From NCBI GenBank assembly GCA_000310025.1, contig FN649726.1:1298708-1362707 (forward strand): 64,000 bases of DNA, read 5' to 3'. The first letter of the stretch is position 1, and every line of letters begins with the position of its first letter. A program made the position numbers and the translations under genes. Below are positions 39,228-51,124 of this stretch, piece by piece. The notes under the pieces are model-generated. The model was given only the letters and a program-made list of their open reading frames with translations. It was not told the DNA's origin and did not search any database. This DNA comes from Ectocarpus siliculosus (taxonomy: Eukaryota > Sar > Phaeophyceae > Ectocarpales > Ectocarpaceae).

Positions 39228-41162
39228 AACCGTTTCGGACAAAATGCGGAGGAAATTGGAGATGTATTAGTTTAACGGCACCACTGCTGTCGGGCACGCT
39301 TCATCACCTGCCCGAGGGACGTTTTTTTTCTTTTACTGAGGAACGTTTGGAGAAACTGTTTTCTTTCCTCCATGGAAAAAGAAGGAGGAATGTTCCGAGA
39401 TTATTTTTCTCGTTTCGGTTCAGTTTCCCCTGGTGAAAAAACACGTGAGCACGGCGGCTAAGCCTTTCACTATCCCGCAGAAGTATCACGGTACAGGGCA
39501 CGTCTGTTCCCGCTTCGTGTATTTCGTTGCGCGATGACGACAGCAACACCTGTGGGGATGTTTTTTTTTTCCGTTGTCAACGAGTGGAGTGTTTTTTCCG
39601 GGCCGGATATAGCCGTAGTATTACCAGTCCGTTGGAACCGAGATTAGCTGAGAGCGTACCACCATAGTGGTATGCCGTTTGTTTTCGAAACGCGTTTCCT
39701 GGTAGAGGAAGGCGCTCGATCATGTGTTTACCGGCTTCTGCACACCCAACACAAATGTGCGTGCGTGAATACCTTGTGTGAGATCGTGCTGCTCACTCTT
39801 CTTTCTCGTTGTTGTCAAAATCAAATTCGGTTAGCGTCGTGGTGTATCCTAAACGACATACATACCAACACGAAACCCCCGTCGAAAGCCTTTCGCCCTA
39901 CATAGTCGGGAACGTGGTATGAATATTTTCCGTTTTATCCATCCGACGGAGTGCAAAACTTGGAGTTCGGCATCCAGATCAACGACGAACATTTTTTTTC
40001 GCGCTGATCGCCGTTGATTGTTCGGCCGTCTCACGCGAATTTTTCTTGTTGCGAAAATCGGAAGCAAGCGGGATGCTCGGGCGGGGGGAGATTTATGGTC
40101 GGGGGTTGGGTATGCATGCTGTCAAGTATTTTATTGATGCCTGTGCTACCTTCTGTTGGCTTGTTTCTTGGGGGTGGGGGGCCGGGACCGGGCGGTGATG
40201 CCGTGGCTGTCACCCAGCGGAGCTCGGAAAACATGATTCATGCTTTGAAACGAAAACTGATCCGGCCTATGGTGTCCCAACGTTCGTCACCTGTACGATT
40301 TGGGCGGGGTGGGTGGTCATCAGTTGCGCCCACCTGCTGCGAGCGCTTTGGTTGTGGCGGAAACATTATAGGAAGTGCGAATGGAAGGCACTGTCTGCCG
40401 CAGGCTTGCTTAAGGGTTATTTTCTTTTTGACAAACGACCTCCCTTGTAAGCACACCTGAACCTACCTCTCTGTATGACCTAAGGAAGTATTTCGGTTGT
40501 CGCTGTACAGAGGATCATGCTGACAGGGATTGGTGTTGGCGTTATTGCGAAATGTCAAGCTGTAAATTGCTGCCTGCCATGCGGAGAGGTCAGACGGAAC
40601 CCGTGTCGAAGAAATATTATTTTCGGCCCCGTCCCATGGCATGTTACATACATATCATTGTCCTCACTCCGTTTACCACTCGTATTCCCAGTTCTGAATG
40701 TCTGCGCGCGTTTCTTGAATAAAGTACAGAGTAGCATGGTAGGCAGTGTACTACAGTACTCTGTCTGTCGTAGCCGGACAATAAACGAACGACAAGACGG
40801 TCGGTTCTCGTTTCGAAACCAGCCGCGGAGGAAAGTAACGGTCCAACCAGCCTCGGATTCCGAGTAAGTGCGTGCCTGCTGTACAAGATGAGACGACACA
40901 ACACCACCTACTGCTGCTTTGCTCCTCGTGGCGATATCTGCTACTGTAATAATGCTGCTGTTGTAGCATCGTGTCCCCGATGCCGTTTGGGGTTTGGGGT
41001 TTGGGGTTGGGGCCCCCACGGTGTTGGGGGAGAGACAGGTCTTTTTGGGGGGGGTGTGCCTGTTAGACATGAAACAACAGCCATTGGTTGCCAGTCAAAC
41101 TCTCGCCAAAAAAAAAAAACCGACTATTTTTCGGAGTTGTTGCAGCAATAACCCTATCTCGC
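39228..41162. other. Downstream of urease, no gene recognised
   Basis: It should contain the urease 3' UTR. There is a short TTTGGGG triplet run near 40987-41010. Open frames are short and match nothing I know. Confidence 0.5.
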
Positions 41163-41372
41163 CCGTGGACGCGTCCGTGGACCGCCGTCCACATTTGTCC
41201 GTGGACGCCCATTGACTTGTTCACGGACATGTCCGTAGACATTCACTGAACGTGTCCACGGACGTCCACGGACATCGTCCACGGGCGTCTTTCCGGTGTA
41301 CATGGATGTCCGTGAACGTGGACGTGTCCAAGGACGTCCGTGGACGTCTGGACATCCATGGACACGTCCATA
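41163..41372. repeat. Palindromic GTCCGTGGAC / GTCCACGGAC array
   Basis: About 210 bases are built from loosely spaced copies of a 10-mer that is nearly its own reverse complement. Exact or one-mismatch copies occur in both orientations, including two adjacent copies near 41260. The spacing is irregular, so this is neither a simple tandem satellite nor a CRISPR array. The whole tract could fold into multiple hairpins. Confidence 0.85.
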
Positions 41373-41800
41373 GTAACGTCAAACAATGTAAATCATTGGT
41401 CGCAACGGCCATCCCCGGCAAAGGTTGGTACGCAAGATCCGCTCGGATTTTCTATCTAGATTCTGCCACAGCATGTTTTAACTGAATATTGTTTTTGCAA
41501 GGTTCACGTGACTAACCTATCCCTATATTGTGAAAGGCGTGGTGGTAGGTTTCGTGGTATGTTGGCCTAAAAGCGTATTCTACATGCGGGTGCCTCCATC
41601 ATTGACCTTGTGTTACATAGAAATCGGGAACATAATACAGATGCAATAGCCCAAGAGCTGTATACCGCCTCCTCTACGTGTGTGACTGTACGACGGGGAG
41701 GACACAAACGTCGGAGACCTACTTACGTATGTACAACGATTCTTGGTGCTATGCCGCCGGTTGGCTTCCCCACACCGGTGTCCAACAGAAATACACCCAC

Positions 41801-42700
41801 CACATTCTGCGTTGTTTTGGGTTGAGTCACAAAGGCCATCGCCAGCAAGGGTCGGCAAGCATGATGCACTGGGGTTGCTGGCGTCGTCGTCGGTGTAGTA
41901 GTAGTAGTCGTACATGTAGTACCACGGCACGTATTCGTCGTCGTCCACACACGCCGCTGCAGGGTCGATGCAGCTAACGCTCACGATGCCACACCCATAC
42001 GCCTCGTCGATACAGGTGCACTCGGAGCAATCACCGCCATCGTAGCCTGAGGGCGTGCGGGGTAAAGAGACGCAGGAGCTCTTCTCGTCGATGGCTGATT
42101 CACCCTCGTGAACATCGCAAACTCATAAATGTCTCGCAATTAATGCTCAGCACTTCTGGTCATTAGCGTACCTTGACGAAACAGGGAGGAGATGGGAGCA
42201 TCTCCTAAGTCCGAGGGGTCAGGGGGTGCTTGAAGGCAAATATATAATTATGTCCTTCGTAGGAAGACACGTACTCTTGAAACCGGCGTCATTCATGGAC
42301 ACACTTTGCACTTTCCATGGAACACGCACAGCTCACTGCTGGAAAAAATGAAGAAAGCGTGTCAGCCATATCATGTGAATTTGATGTAGACTATGCAGGG
42401 ATTGTGGTAAATTCCAAACAGCGCATATCATGTGAATTCGATGTTGACGACGCAGGGATTGTGGTAAATTCCAAACAATCATCTTCTTCGCGAGCGCAAT
42501 GAATGCGTCTCGCCCACGCGAACTCACTGAAAACATGGCTCGCCATTTCCACAAAACGCAAAGCGTGAACGTACATCAGTGTTTTCATATGGGTAGCTTT
42601 GAGACTTCCCCTCACTAGAGAACTCAACCGCCACAATTTTCGTTGTTATTTCGTCGGTCACAATAATTATATAGCCGTCGCCAACCCAGCTCAAATCGCA
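41801..42700 (-). pseudogene. LNR (Notch-type) domain gene, partial and apparently decayed
   Basis: One good exon (41801-42046) encodes YDGGDCSECTC, then SCIDPAAACVDDDE, a Tyr/Asp-rich spacer and CLPTLAGDGLCDSTQNNAEC. This is the end of one LNR followed by the start of another; LNRs are calcium-binding disulphide modules of surface or secreted proteins. Upstream, 42632-42700 gives CDLSWVGDGY in one frame and YCDRRNNNENCG two bases out of phase, and its expected donor reads GCGGTT instead of GT. No later exon supplying the second YDGGDC was found. A sequencing error in a live gene is the main alternative. As read, the gene is broken. Confidence 0.6.
42367..42480. repeat. 57-bp tandem duplication
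   Basis: Two units (42367-42423 and 42424-42480) share CAGGGATTGTGGTAAATTCC. The period is 19 codons, so both lie in one plus-strand open frame (42317-42502); two of the differences between the units are silent in that frame. Whether the frame is expressed is unknown. Confidence 0.85.
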
Positions 42701-43913
42701 GGCAGTAACGCTGGCGGCACGCATGATGACTGTGCCTCCGAGCAGGCCCAGCCAGTGGTCGAAAGTCTTCATTCTTGGGCAGGTTGCTGCGCTCTACGAA
42801 GGACACATGAATGCGGGAAGGATTGACGGGCGTGTGGTTTGGGTTTGCGGGTGGCGAGGCAGCGCATGGGGGTGGACGCGGTCTTTGTCATCCGGCCCGG
42901 TCGTTTCTTCGTACACGAACTGTGCAGCTAGGCTGCATCTAAATGGGTTGGAACGGACCGGAGGAGGAGGAACGCGTAAGGCAGACAATGGAAGAAGTAC
43001 TTGTAAACGCACGCAAAGTGGTAAAAAACATTGGATGGGAGTGTATGGCCGAAGTAGGATGGTGATGGTGATACATCGGGCAAGGGGCGGGAGAGGTCGG
43101 AACTAAGATTGCGGTGGCATCCCTTAGTTTTGCAAGGCAGGATCCTTCGAGGGGGTGGTTCCGGACGCGTTGAAAACTTTGGGGGGGGCGGGGTCACAAG
43201 GAGCCAATGACAAGTTAGGAAATGCCTCTGAGTGATCCATATACTACTAAAAGAGCATCAAGTTGTATTGCCTCCCCAAGGGGGACGTGACAATTGTTTG
43301 AAGACGGTAAGCGGCTAGAAGGACGGAGAGGGCATTGCTGATACAATAGAAGGCACATGCTGAGGTCGAAGGGCCAAGGGAGCAGTACAGCATATGGCAA
43401 AAGGGAATCGGAGGTGTTTCAGAAGGGGAGGGAGACGGACTAACTGAAGGGGTGGGTCGGAGTGGTATCGAGGGCGTAGTCGGAGGACGGAGAGCGGCAG
43501 GGGCGAAGCTGGAACCGAAAGAGTTTACAATACATTGATCTAAGGAGGATACAAGGTGGGGCGAGGATGAGCAAGGGGTACCAGAGTCCATTATACTGGT
43601 GAAGGAAGGGACTTGGTCGTCGAAATACTGATGATGTGTGTGAGGCCAAGCATGTAAGATCCGGAATGGGAATTGACGGTCTTGGAACACGGGGAAGGAG
43701 AGTTCGAGAGACAGCCGCGGTAAGGGACAGAGTGGGGAAAGATGACGTGAGAAGGAATCCAGAGGGGTAGAAGAAATAGGCTTCGTGGTGGGAGGGTTTT
43801 ATTTCCAAGCTTGGGCCACCAGCTTGATATGGTATTCTTTAGTGGGATTGAAGGCCGGGGAGGAGGGGACATCAACCCCCAAGCCCCCGTGCGTGTTTTG
43901 GCGAGGAAATACC
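42701..43913. other. No gene recognised
   Basis: Several overlapping open frames exist, mostly Pro/Ser-rich on the minus strand at 43250-43900, but none shows a known domain or splice-supported structure. Confidence 0.45.
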
Positions 43914-44395
43914 GTAATAGTCGGAGAGATGGCACCGGTCGGAGAGATGGCACCGGTCGGAGAGATGGCACCGGGGTGCGATAAAAAACCCGAGAAAAAA
44001 ACATTTAATTCGATTTACGCACCGGGGTCGGTGAGATCGCACCGGGTGCGATATCTCCGCCCGTAATAGTCGGAGAGATGGCACCGGTCGGAGAGATGGC
44101 ACCGGGGTGCGATAAAAAACCCGAGAAAAAAACATTTAATTCGATTTACGCACCGGGGTCGGTGAGATCGCACCGGGTGCGATATCTCCGCCCCCCGAAA
44201 TCCAAGATTGAGCTCCTTTTCAGCTGCCGGAATGAGGTATACCCGTGGGAAGGTGTCAGTGGCGCGATTTACGCACCGGGGTCGGTGAGATCGCACCGGG
44301 TGCGATATCTCCGCCCCCCGAAATCCAAGATTGAGCTCCTTTTCAGCTGCCGGAATGAGGTGTATGTGCGTACGTTTTACCCGTGGGAAGGTGTC
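43914..44395. repeat. Nested tandem repeat with 18-bp subrepeats
   Basis: An 18-bp unit TCGGAGAGATGGCACCGG occurs three times (43921-43974) and, in the next larger unit, twice (44070-44105). Each group is followed by the same 88-bp block (43975-44062 and 44106-44193). Part of that block plus a new segment containing AAATCCAAGATTGAGCTCC is then repeated once more up to about 44395. Duplications have therefore occurred at two scales. Confidence 0.9.
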
Positions 44396-46504
44396 AGCGG
44401 AGCGCCACTCCTTTACGTACGATTGGATGGTCGCGGTTCACGCGAGATGCCAGTTGTTATAATTTTTTTATTGGTATGGAAGTTGCCAACCGTACACTCA
44501 ACCAAACACACAACACACAAGCCGCACCCTACCCCACGTTACGCAACCCGAAATTATTGTACTGCTGCGTACGTACTGGTATCCGTAGAAGAAGACCGAA
44601 ACGAAAGCCGGAAACAAACAATTGATACCGTGTGTACTGGTACCACCTCAGATGGAAACGACACAGTTTGTTGCTGTCACGCCATAGCCAAACTCGCATC
44701 AAACACAAGACCACTCACTGCATGGAAAGCTGCTACGTACCACCCTACGTTGCCGTTACCGGTGTGCGTCCAACCAGCAACAAATGCTTCCTTTTTTTTA
44801 CTCCCGGCCCCGTTTGCCGCGTCTCTGTCTTTCCGCCTACTGCTGTCGCTTCCTCTGTCTTCGGTTCGCTCGGTGTCTATCTGTGTCCTCCTTCACCTCT
44901 CACTTCCCCCCACCGTACGACCGTATCCTCTACCGTTACGAGCATCCCCCCCTCCCCTTGTGCTGTCTTTTTTGTCTCCCTGATACCACCATGTACCATT
45001 ATGTTCGGCAATATAAGGGCCATTCGGATACAAGCGCGAACACCACACAATGGTCTCCATATTACCGAGCATTGTTTACTTTTGAGTTGACTATCTAAAG
45101 CCACACTCGTTTGACAGAGGAAAAATAAAAACGCGCACATATCTACGAGCGTTGCAAGGTCGTCCAGGTCTATCTAGTACATGGAGAAAAACGTGCCGCG
45201 TGCGAAATCAAAACCGTCACAGCCTGTTGGACGACGACTCAAACGGCCATCCACGTTGAACCCGACGACGGCGAAGTTCTTCGAACGAAGCAACCCAAAC
45301 ACCGAACAAACAAGCCACAGGACGCCAAAAATCTACCTGGAAGCAAAAAAACACAAATGACCAGCACGAAAAACGACATGAAGAGACACTCAAACGTAGC
45401 GAGCATGACTCAAGCAAGAACAGTCGGTCGAGTAGATGACGGCGACGTCCCGATTAGCTACCACCCAAGGAAGCAAGCGACGCTTGCACGACGGAACGAA
45501 CGGCGGCCCCTGGGAGACGACCGGTTCTCAACGGGCGCCATCTCTCGACCACCAGAAGGGTGTTCCAGCCAAACGACAAACAACAACTCGGCAATGCATA
45601 CATACCACAGAGGTCTGTCTCCCCGGCGGGCCTCTCCTTCTGAATATAACCACCCCGTTCGCGGATACTGGCCCCTTCCCTGCCTCCTCTTCCCGCCGCC
45701 CGTGACGAGTGCGGAAGGTGATGGGCAGGGCCCATGTGATGACAACAACATCGGACAGGAGGCGCTGCTGCTGTTGATGCCGTGTAAAACATCGTAAAAC
45801 TCTAGAGACAACGAACACCACCTAATACGTTTGGGCCCACATGGCACTCACTGCCGAAGGAGACAGGGGAGATACACGTAAACTCCTAAATGTACGATTG
45901 CGGGTAATTACACATGAGGCACCTTCGTGCTTGATTACACTTTTTTGGTCGTAAGGACGTGGATGGAAAGACTCTAACAGGGGTGGAACGCCACCCGTTT
46001 TCGACAAGACAAAAAAAGTATGTCCATGATGACCCTGCAGAGGGCTCTCTCTGCCCCTCAATCTGGGGAACGGCATACGCAATAGGTGCGATGCGTTCAA
46101 TGTATGTACCAAGTACTCGTGAAAATTAAGGAAACGAAACGCCTTCCCCGTGACAAAGAAAAATGTGGCGTGCGCTGCTAGTGGCTAAATCGCGTGGAAA
46201 CCGTATGCGCCGGCCGGCATGCGATACCAGAAGACGGAAACGCAGACATCACCTCTACTCTGTCCGTGGTTTTGCCATGCTCAACACACAAGCAATCAAC
46301 CGGAAGACGCCATTGTCGTCATCATCGAGGATGCTCTCTGCTCGCTCGGCGCAAAACACGGCCCTCTCGCGTTGGAGACACCATCCCCACAGCTATAAAA
46401 CTCAGCCATCGTAAAAGGCGCAGGCAGGCTCGAGGCCCTCGCAGCCCCCTCCCCGCCGGCAAAATTGAACCAGCTGTGTTTTTTTGTTCTTGGCCGGTCA
46501 AGGA
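44396..46504. other. No gene recognised
   Basis: About 2.1 kb without a convincing exon on either strand. The plus-strand open frame crossing 44078-44983 owes its length partly to the tandem repeat upstream. Confidence 0.45.
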
Positions 46505-47878
46505 CTACGCGCCGGCGTCGGAGCAGACAGAGATGTCCACGGCCTTGGTCCGGAGCTGGCGTCGGAAGTCGTCCGGGCTGCTGAACGGCTGACCCCCGTG
46601 GAAGGCCAGCAGGTCACCTTTTGCCATCTCGCACCACACCTGTTGGAGGGGGGGACGCCAGCAAGCACGTTGGTTGGGGGGGGGGGGGGGTACTCAAAAT
46701 CCTGCATGCCCGAATCCTTTGACCATTGACCTCCCATCCCTACAAAGCCGGGACGGAACATGCCGGGTTCTCACCGGACCAGGCTCTCACATCACCAAAC
46801 GCGAAACCCCCTGAGGTATTCGGCGAATCCCATGAAAGGTGAACTGCATCCTGCTAAGGGTGTTCGGCATCTTGTGCTTACTTCCTTGCGTGCGGATGAC
46901 AGCTACGTATGACTTAATTTATTTTCTGGTGCTTCAGTTGTAAGCACTGTGTAACTGCCTCGAGGATGCTTGACCATTTTAACACAACGTGGTGCGATCA
47001 TCCCCCGTTGCGCGGAGTTGNNNNNNNNNNNNNNNNNNNNNNNNNNNNNNNNNNNNNNNNNNNNNNNNNNNNNNNNNNNNNNNNNNNNNNNNNNNNNNNN
47101 NNNNNNNNNNNNNNNNNNNNAATTTTTTTTTGGTGGTTTCATTTTTAAGCATGGTGTAATTCCTTGGGGGAGGCTTGCCCTTTTTAACAAAAGGGGGGGG
47201 GTTCTTCCCCCTTTGCGGGGATTTGGGGGGGGGGGGGGGGTGAGAGGCAGCTTTTGTTGAGGAATGTCTGAAAATTCGTGCTTCCAGAGGGGTAGAAACC
47301 AGGGTACACGCCGGGAATGTGGATTTGGAGATGGCAACGAAACGGTAGGGTAATACCGAGAACGCGATGAAACTTGTACGGATAAACTTTAGGAATTATT
47401 CGATACGGCTTTTGGGCGCCGAGTCGTCTACAGCGCTGTATCCGCCAGAGTTGCCGGCATCGGCACGCGTGCATCCTGGTGCGAGAAAACAACAACCAGC
47501 CCAAAAACAACAACGAGACGGCTGTGGAGATATTATTTGCAGACAAACGCCACCACGGGAACAAAAAAATAGCATAGCAATAACTTACCTCGTTGGTGGT
47601 CAACGGGGCTGTAGCAATGACGGCCACACGATCCTGAGCAGAGGGGAGAGTGGAAGCGGTCGTACGAGAAAACGAAAGCGCATGCGCGGAGGGAGGTGTA
47701 ATGATCTATTGCTCGCCTATGACGTCAGTGGGCAATTGACCATGCATCTTTTGTTAGCATCACCACAGCAGCAGCAGAGCATACGGTGCCTCCAAACCAT
47801 GCCACAAACGCACTATCGATTAGCCACAAGCTCAGTGGCAGCGGCACGACCAACAATTGTACCAGCAGCAACAGCAGC

Positions 47879-47909
<31 letters not shown>

Positions 47910-50900
47910 ACAACAACGACAACAGCAACAGCAACAGTAACAGTAACAACAATCATAAAATAAAACAGCAGGAGCAGCAACAACGGCAACAACACCAACA
48001 ACACCACCACCAACAACAACAACAACAACAGCAGCAGCGATCCGCCTGCTTGGGTTAGGCACACACACGGCCGCACACACACACACGCACTCACGCACTC
48101 ACTCACTCACTCACTCACGCACTCACTCACGCTGGGCGTCGTGACGGTATTGAAGTCCACCTCGCAGTCGTCGTCAATGAGCTGGCAGGTCGTGAACGGA
48201 AACTCCCTCACGGTGTAGTACAGGCTGTTCCACACCTCGGATCCAGGACGAGCTCCTGGCCAGCACCCTGCATATAGGAGCCAGATCTCAGGCCAGGCCG
48301 GGTACAATCACGCCGAAGCGGTCAGGCTACATACAGGACGTGCCACCACCTCAAGAAGGACCTCTTAATTTTTTGCTTGCGAAGCTCGTTTAATGGGGGA
48401 AATCCAACAGCAAATAGATAGAGTGGTTTTAGTTTTGGGTTGTTATCTAAGCACCTCCGCTTATGGTCAACTTATAAAAAAAAAAGGGTCGCGCCGTTTC
48501 GCGAGGAATAGGCTTGGCGTTTTCGCCCCGAAAACGTAAATGCGTACCATTCATCCTTGTTGTATGTATTATGTATCCATACATTTTGTGATATATTTTA
48601 CTGTCATATGCATACATACGAGTGCAGTATTTAACGCGCACCTGCGAAAAGGGTGTCCCCACCCTGTCCCAGCAAAAAGTTGAAGATAACTCCCGATTCG
48701 CTGCAAAGTTCCTTCCACAACCGCTTCAGCTCGACGAACACGTCCGCCATGTTCGGGGGGGCTGCGAAAGGGTCGGGGTCGCGCGCGCGGTGGGGGGCGG
48801 GGCGGGTTACGTCTGCAATGCGTTGCGGTAGTGTGTGGTATTGACCGTAGAGCTTGGCACCCCCATGGAGTCCGCACGGATCATGGCGAGTCCCGCCGAC
48901 GATTTCTGCGCCAATCGAGATATGCCATGGGGTGATTCGATTGGGCATCACGGCGAACCAAACATTCCACATTCGGCAGGCAGGCAAGACTATGCTTACT
49001 TGGGGGTACCGCAAGGGACTTCGTTCTTTGCGCGCTTGCACATAACAGGCGCGCCACAAACACGCCCCTTCGTAAGTGATAGATACACTTGGAGTATAAT
49101 CTGTTTCTATAAATCAGGTGCGAGAGTTCAAGGAGAAGTCATCCATAAGATTATTGCTTCAGGGTGTTCCAACTATCCAGTATTCAACGGACATCCTATA
49201 GGGTGTCCACTCGAGGGCCGAAGCCCACAAGCTCACAGGACGCAAAAAAATAAAAATAAAATGCACCCGTGGGTACGCATGTAAGCCATGCATCAACACC
49301 CTTGACAGGCGAAAACACCCCATGCAGGAAAAACAAAAAGGAAAAAGTGTTCCCAGTCTCGATCACTTTTCCTGCTACACAACTCCGCCCCATCCTGTCC
49401 CTTCAACCGACAACCAGATATTTGTAACCAAAACAATTCTGGCAGTACTAAGCAACTCCTGGTAGGTTCTCTGCTTTGGTAGGAGCATGAAATGGCCAAA
49501 AACTCTAATGATAACCCTAACCCTAACCCACCCGATAGGTGCTAGGTTGGCGCTGGTGGCTAAGTTCTACTTGAAGTATGCATTGGGTCAGCATTGGCGC
49601 CAGGTTGGTGTGTAAGGGATAATATCTAGGTTTTTATTGCTTGGATGGCGTTGACGCGGTAAATCTAGGTTGTGCGGCTTGCTTGCATAGGTGTTATGTT
49701 GGTTCCTGACGTGGGTTGGTGTTAGGTTGGTGGTGCTTGGAGTAGGGCTAGGTCGCTCTTGGGTGGTAAAACGGTGCTCGCGCAGGGCTGCTGTATAGGC
49801 TGGACTGCCAAGTTTGGGTGCATGGCTAATGTGCGTACCCTTGGGTGTATCGATTTTTTTTGCCCACAGGACACGTGCTGTAAGATTGATTGAAGGAAAT
49901 CTGGGGGTTGTAGTCGCAAAAAAAAAAAAACGTGGGGGTCCACCACTCATACTGTAATAATAACATTAGTAATAATAAATATAATTAATAATAATAATTA
50001 ATAACAATAAATAGTACTAACAATAACTCCAGATTCATGAGCATAAAACAAACTGCAAAAAACAACCCCATGACAGCAATTTAAAAAAAAAACTCAAAAC
50101 CTCAAACCTCACTCACAGGTGAGGGAATGATCGGTCTCAGTTTCGCCGGAGGGGGAAAATGGGTACTAATGGGGAAAAAAAAGTGAGGCCGGGGAGAATC
50201 GAACTCCCAATCTTCAGGACTGGAATCTGACGCGTTACCATTGCGCCACGGCCCCATATGGAATATGAGGATGAACATTGCACCTATGATCCGGTGCGGG
50301 GTTCTCGTGGTCGCGGGCATTACAGTCAGGGGGGGCAGGGGGGGGGTACTCCCCGCAGAGGCTCGTGTTCCCCGGACACATATCCAACAGTACCACTGTA
50401 TAATCAAGAGAAAAAGGTCAAAATTTTGGCACCTGGCCGAGTCAAGGTAAATACTGACAACAGGGATATCGAAATTTTGACACCCAGTCAAGCCATGGCG
50501 GCAGGTGACAACAACAACAACACGCATTCAAGGGGGCTGCGGGGTGGCTGCCTCTCTCACCGTGCGGAAAGGCGTCCAAGAGACGATTGAGAAAGAAGCA
50601 AAACACCGCCTCGCTGTCCGTGTCCCCCACGGGGGTGTACCGCTTGCTCTTGGTCTGCAGGAAGAGCGCCCTCGTGGCGGGGTCCTTGGCGGACGGCACA
50701 TCGCCGTTGTGCGCGAATATCCAGTAGCTTGACGTTGTTGTTGTTGTCGTCGTCGTTGTTGTTGATGGTGGTATTTCATAGGTACAAAAATAACATGTAG
50801 AGGAGTACAGGGCCGCGCGGGAATACGCACGTCGGGGAAGGTGTGGGGTGGAACTCTTTGCCATGCGCATGCATTGCTGTGTCATCCTCCAGGCTATATA

Positions 50901-51083
50901 TACACCTCGGCCCGCCGCATGCCGATAACAGGCCGGGATGGGGTTGGCATGTGCCAGGCTTGGGTATGTGGGACGTCAAGACGCATTGGAGGGTCTACAG
51001 TATATCAAGTCCACTGCAGCTGCAAGTAGCATCTGGTAGACACAAATAGCCTTCAGAGGTGGACACATTTGACAACTCCTAAA

Positions 51084-51124
<41 letters not shown>

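Noticed and set aside
41163-41372. CRISPR array
   Set aside because: The repeat is a 10-base palindrome at irregular spacing in both orientations, and the window is eukaryotic. It does not fit a direct repeat-spacer pattern.
44078-44983. 301-codon plus-strand open frame
   Set aside because: The first third is the nested tandem repeat and the rest has no domain, splice support or compositional signal of coding.
49513-49529. Telomere-like CCCTAA repeats
   Set aside because: Under three units, inside an intron, with equally short runs elsewhere (57548, 59155). Too short to mean a chromosome end.
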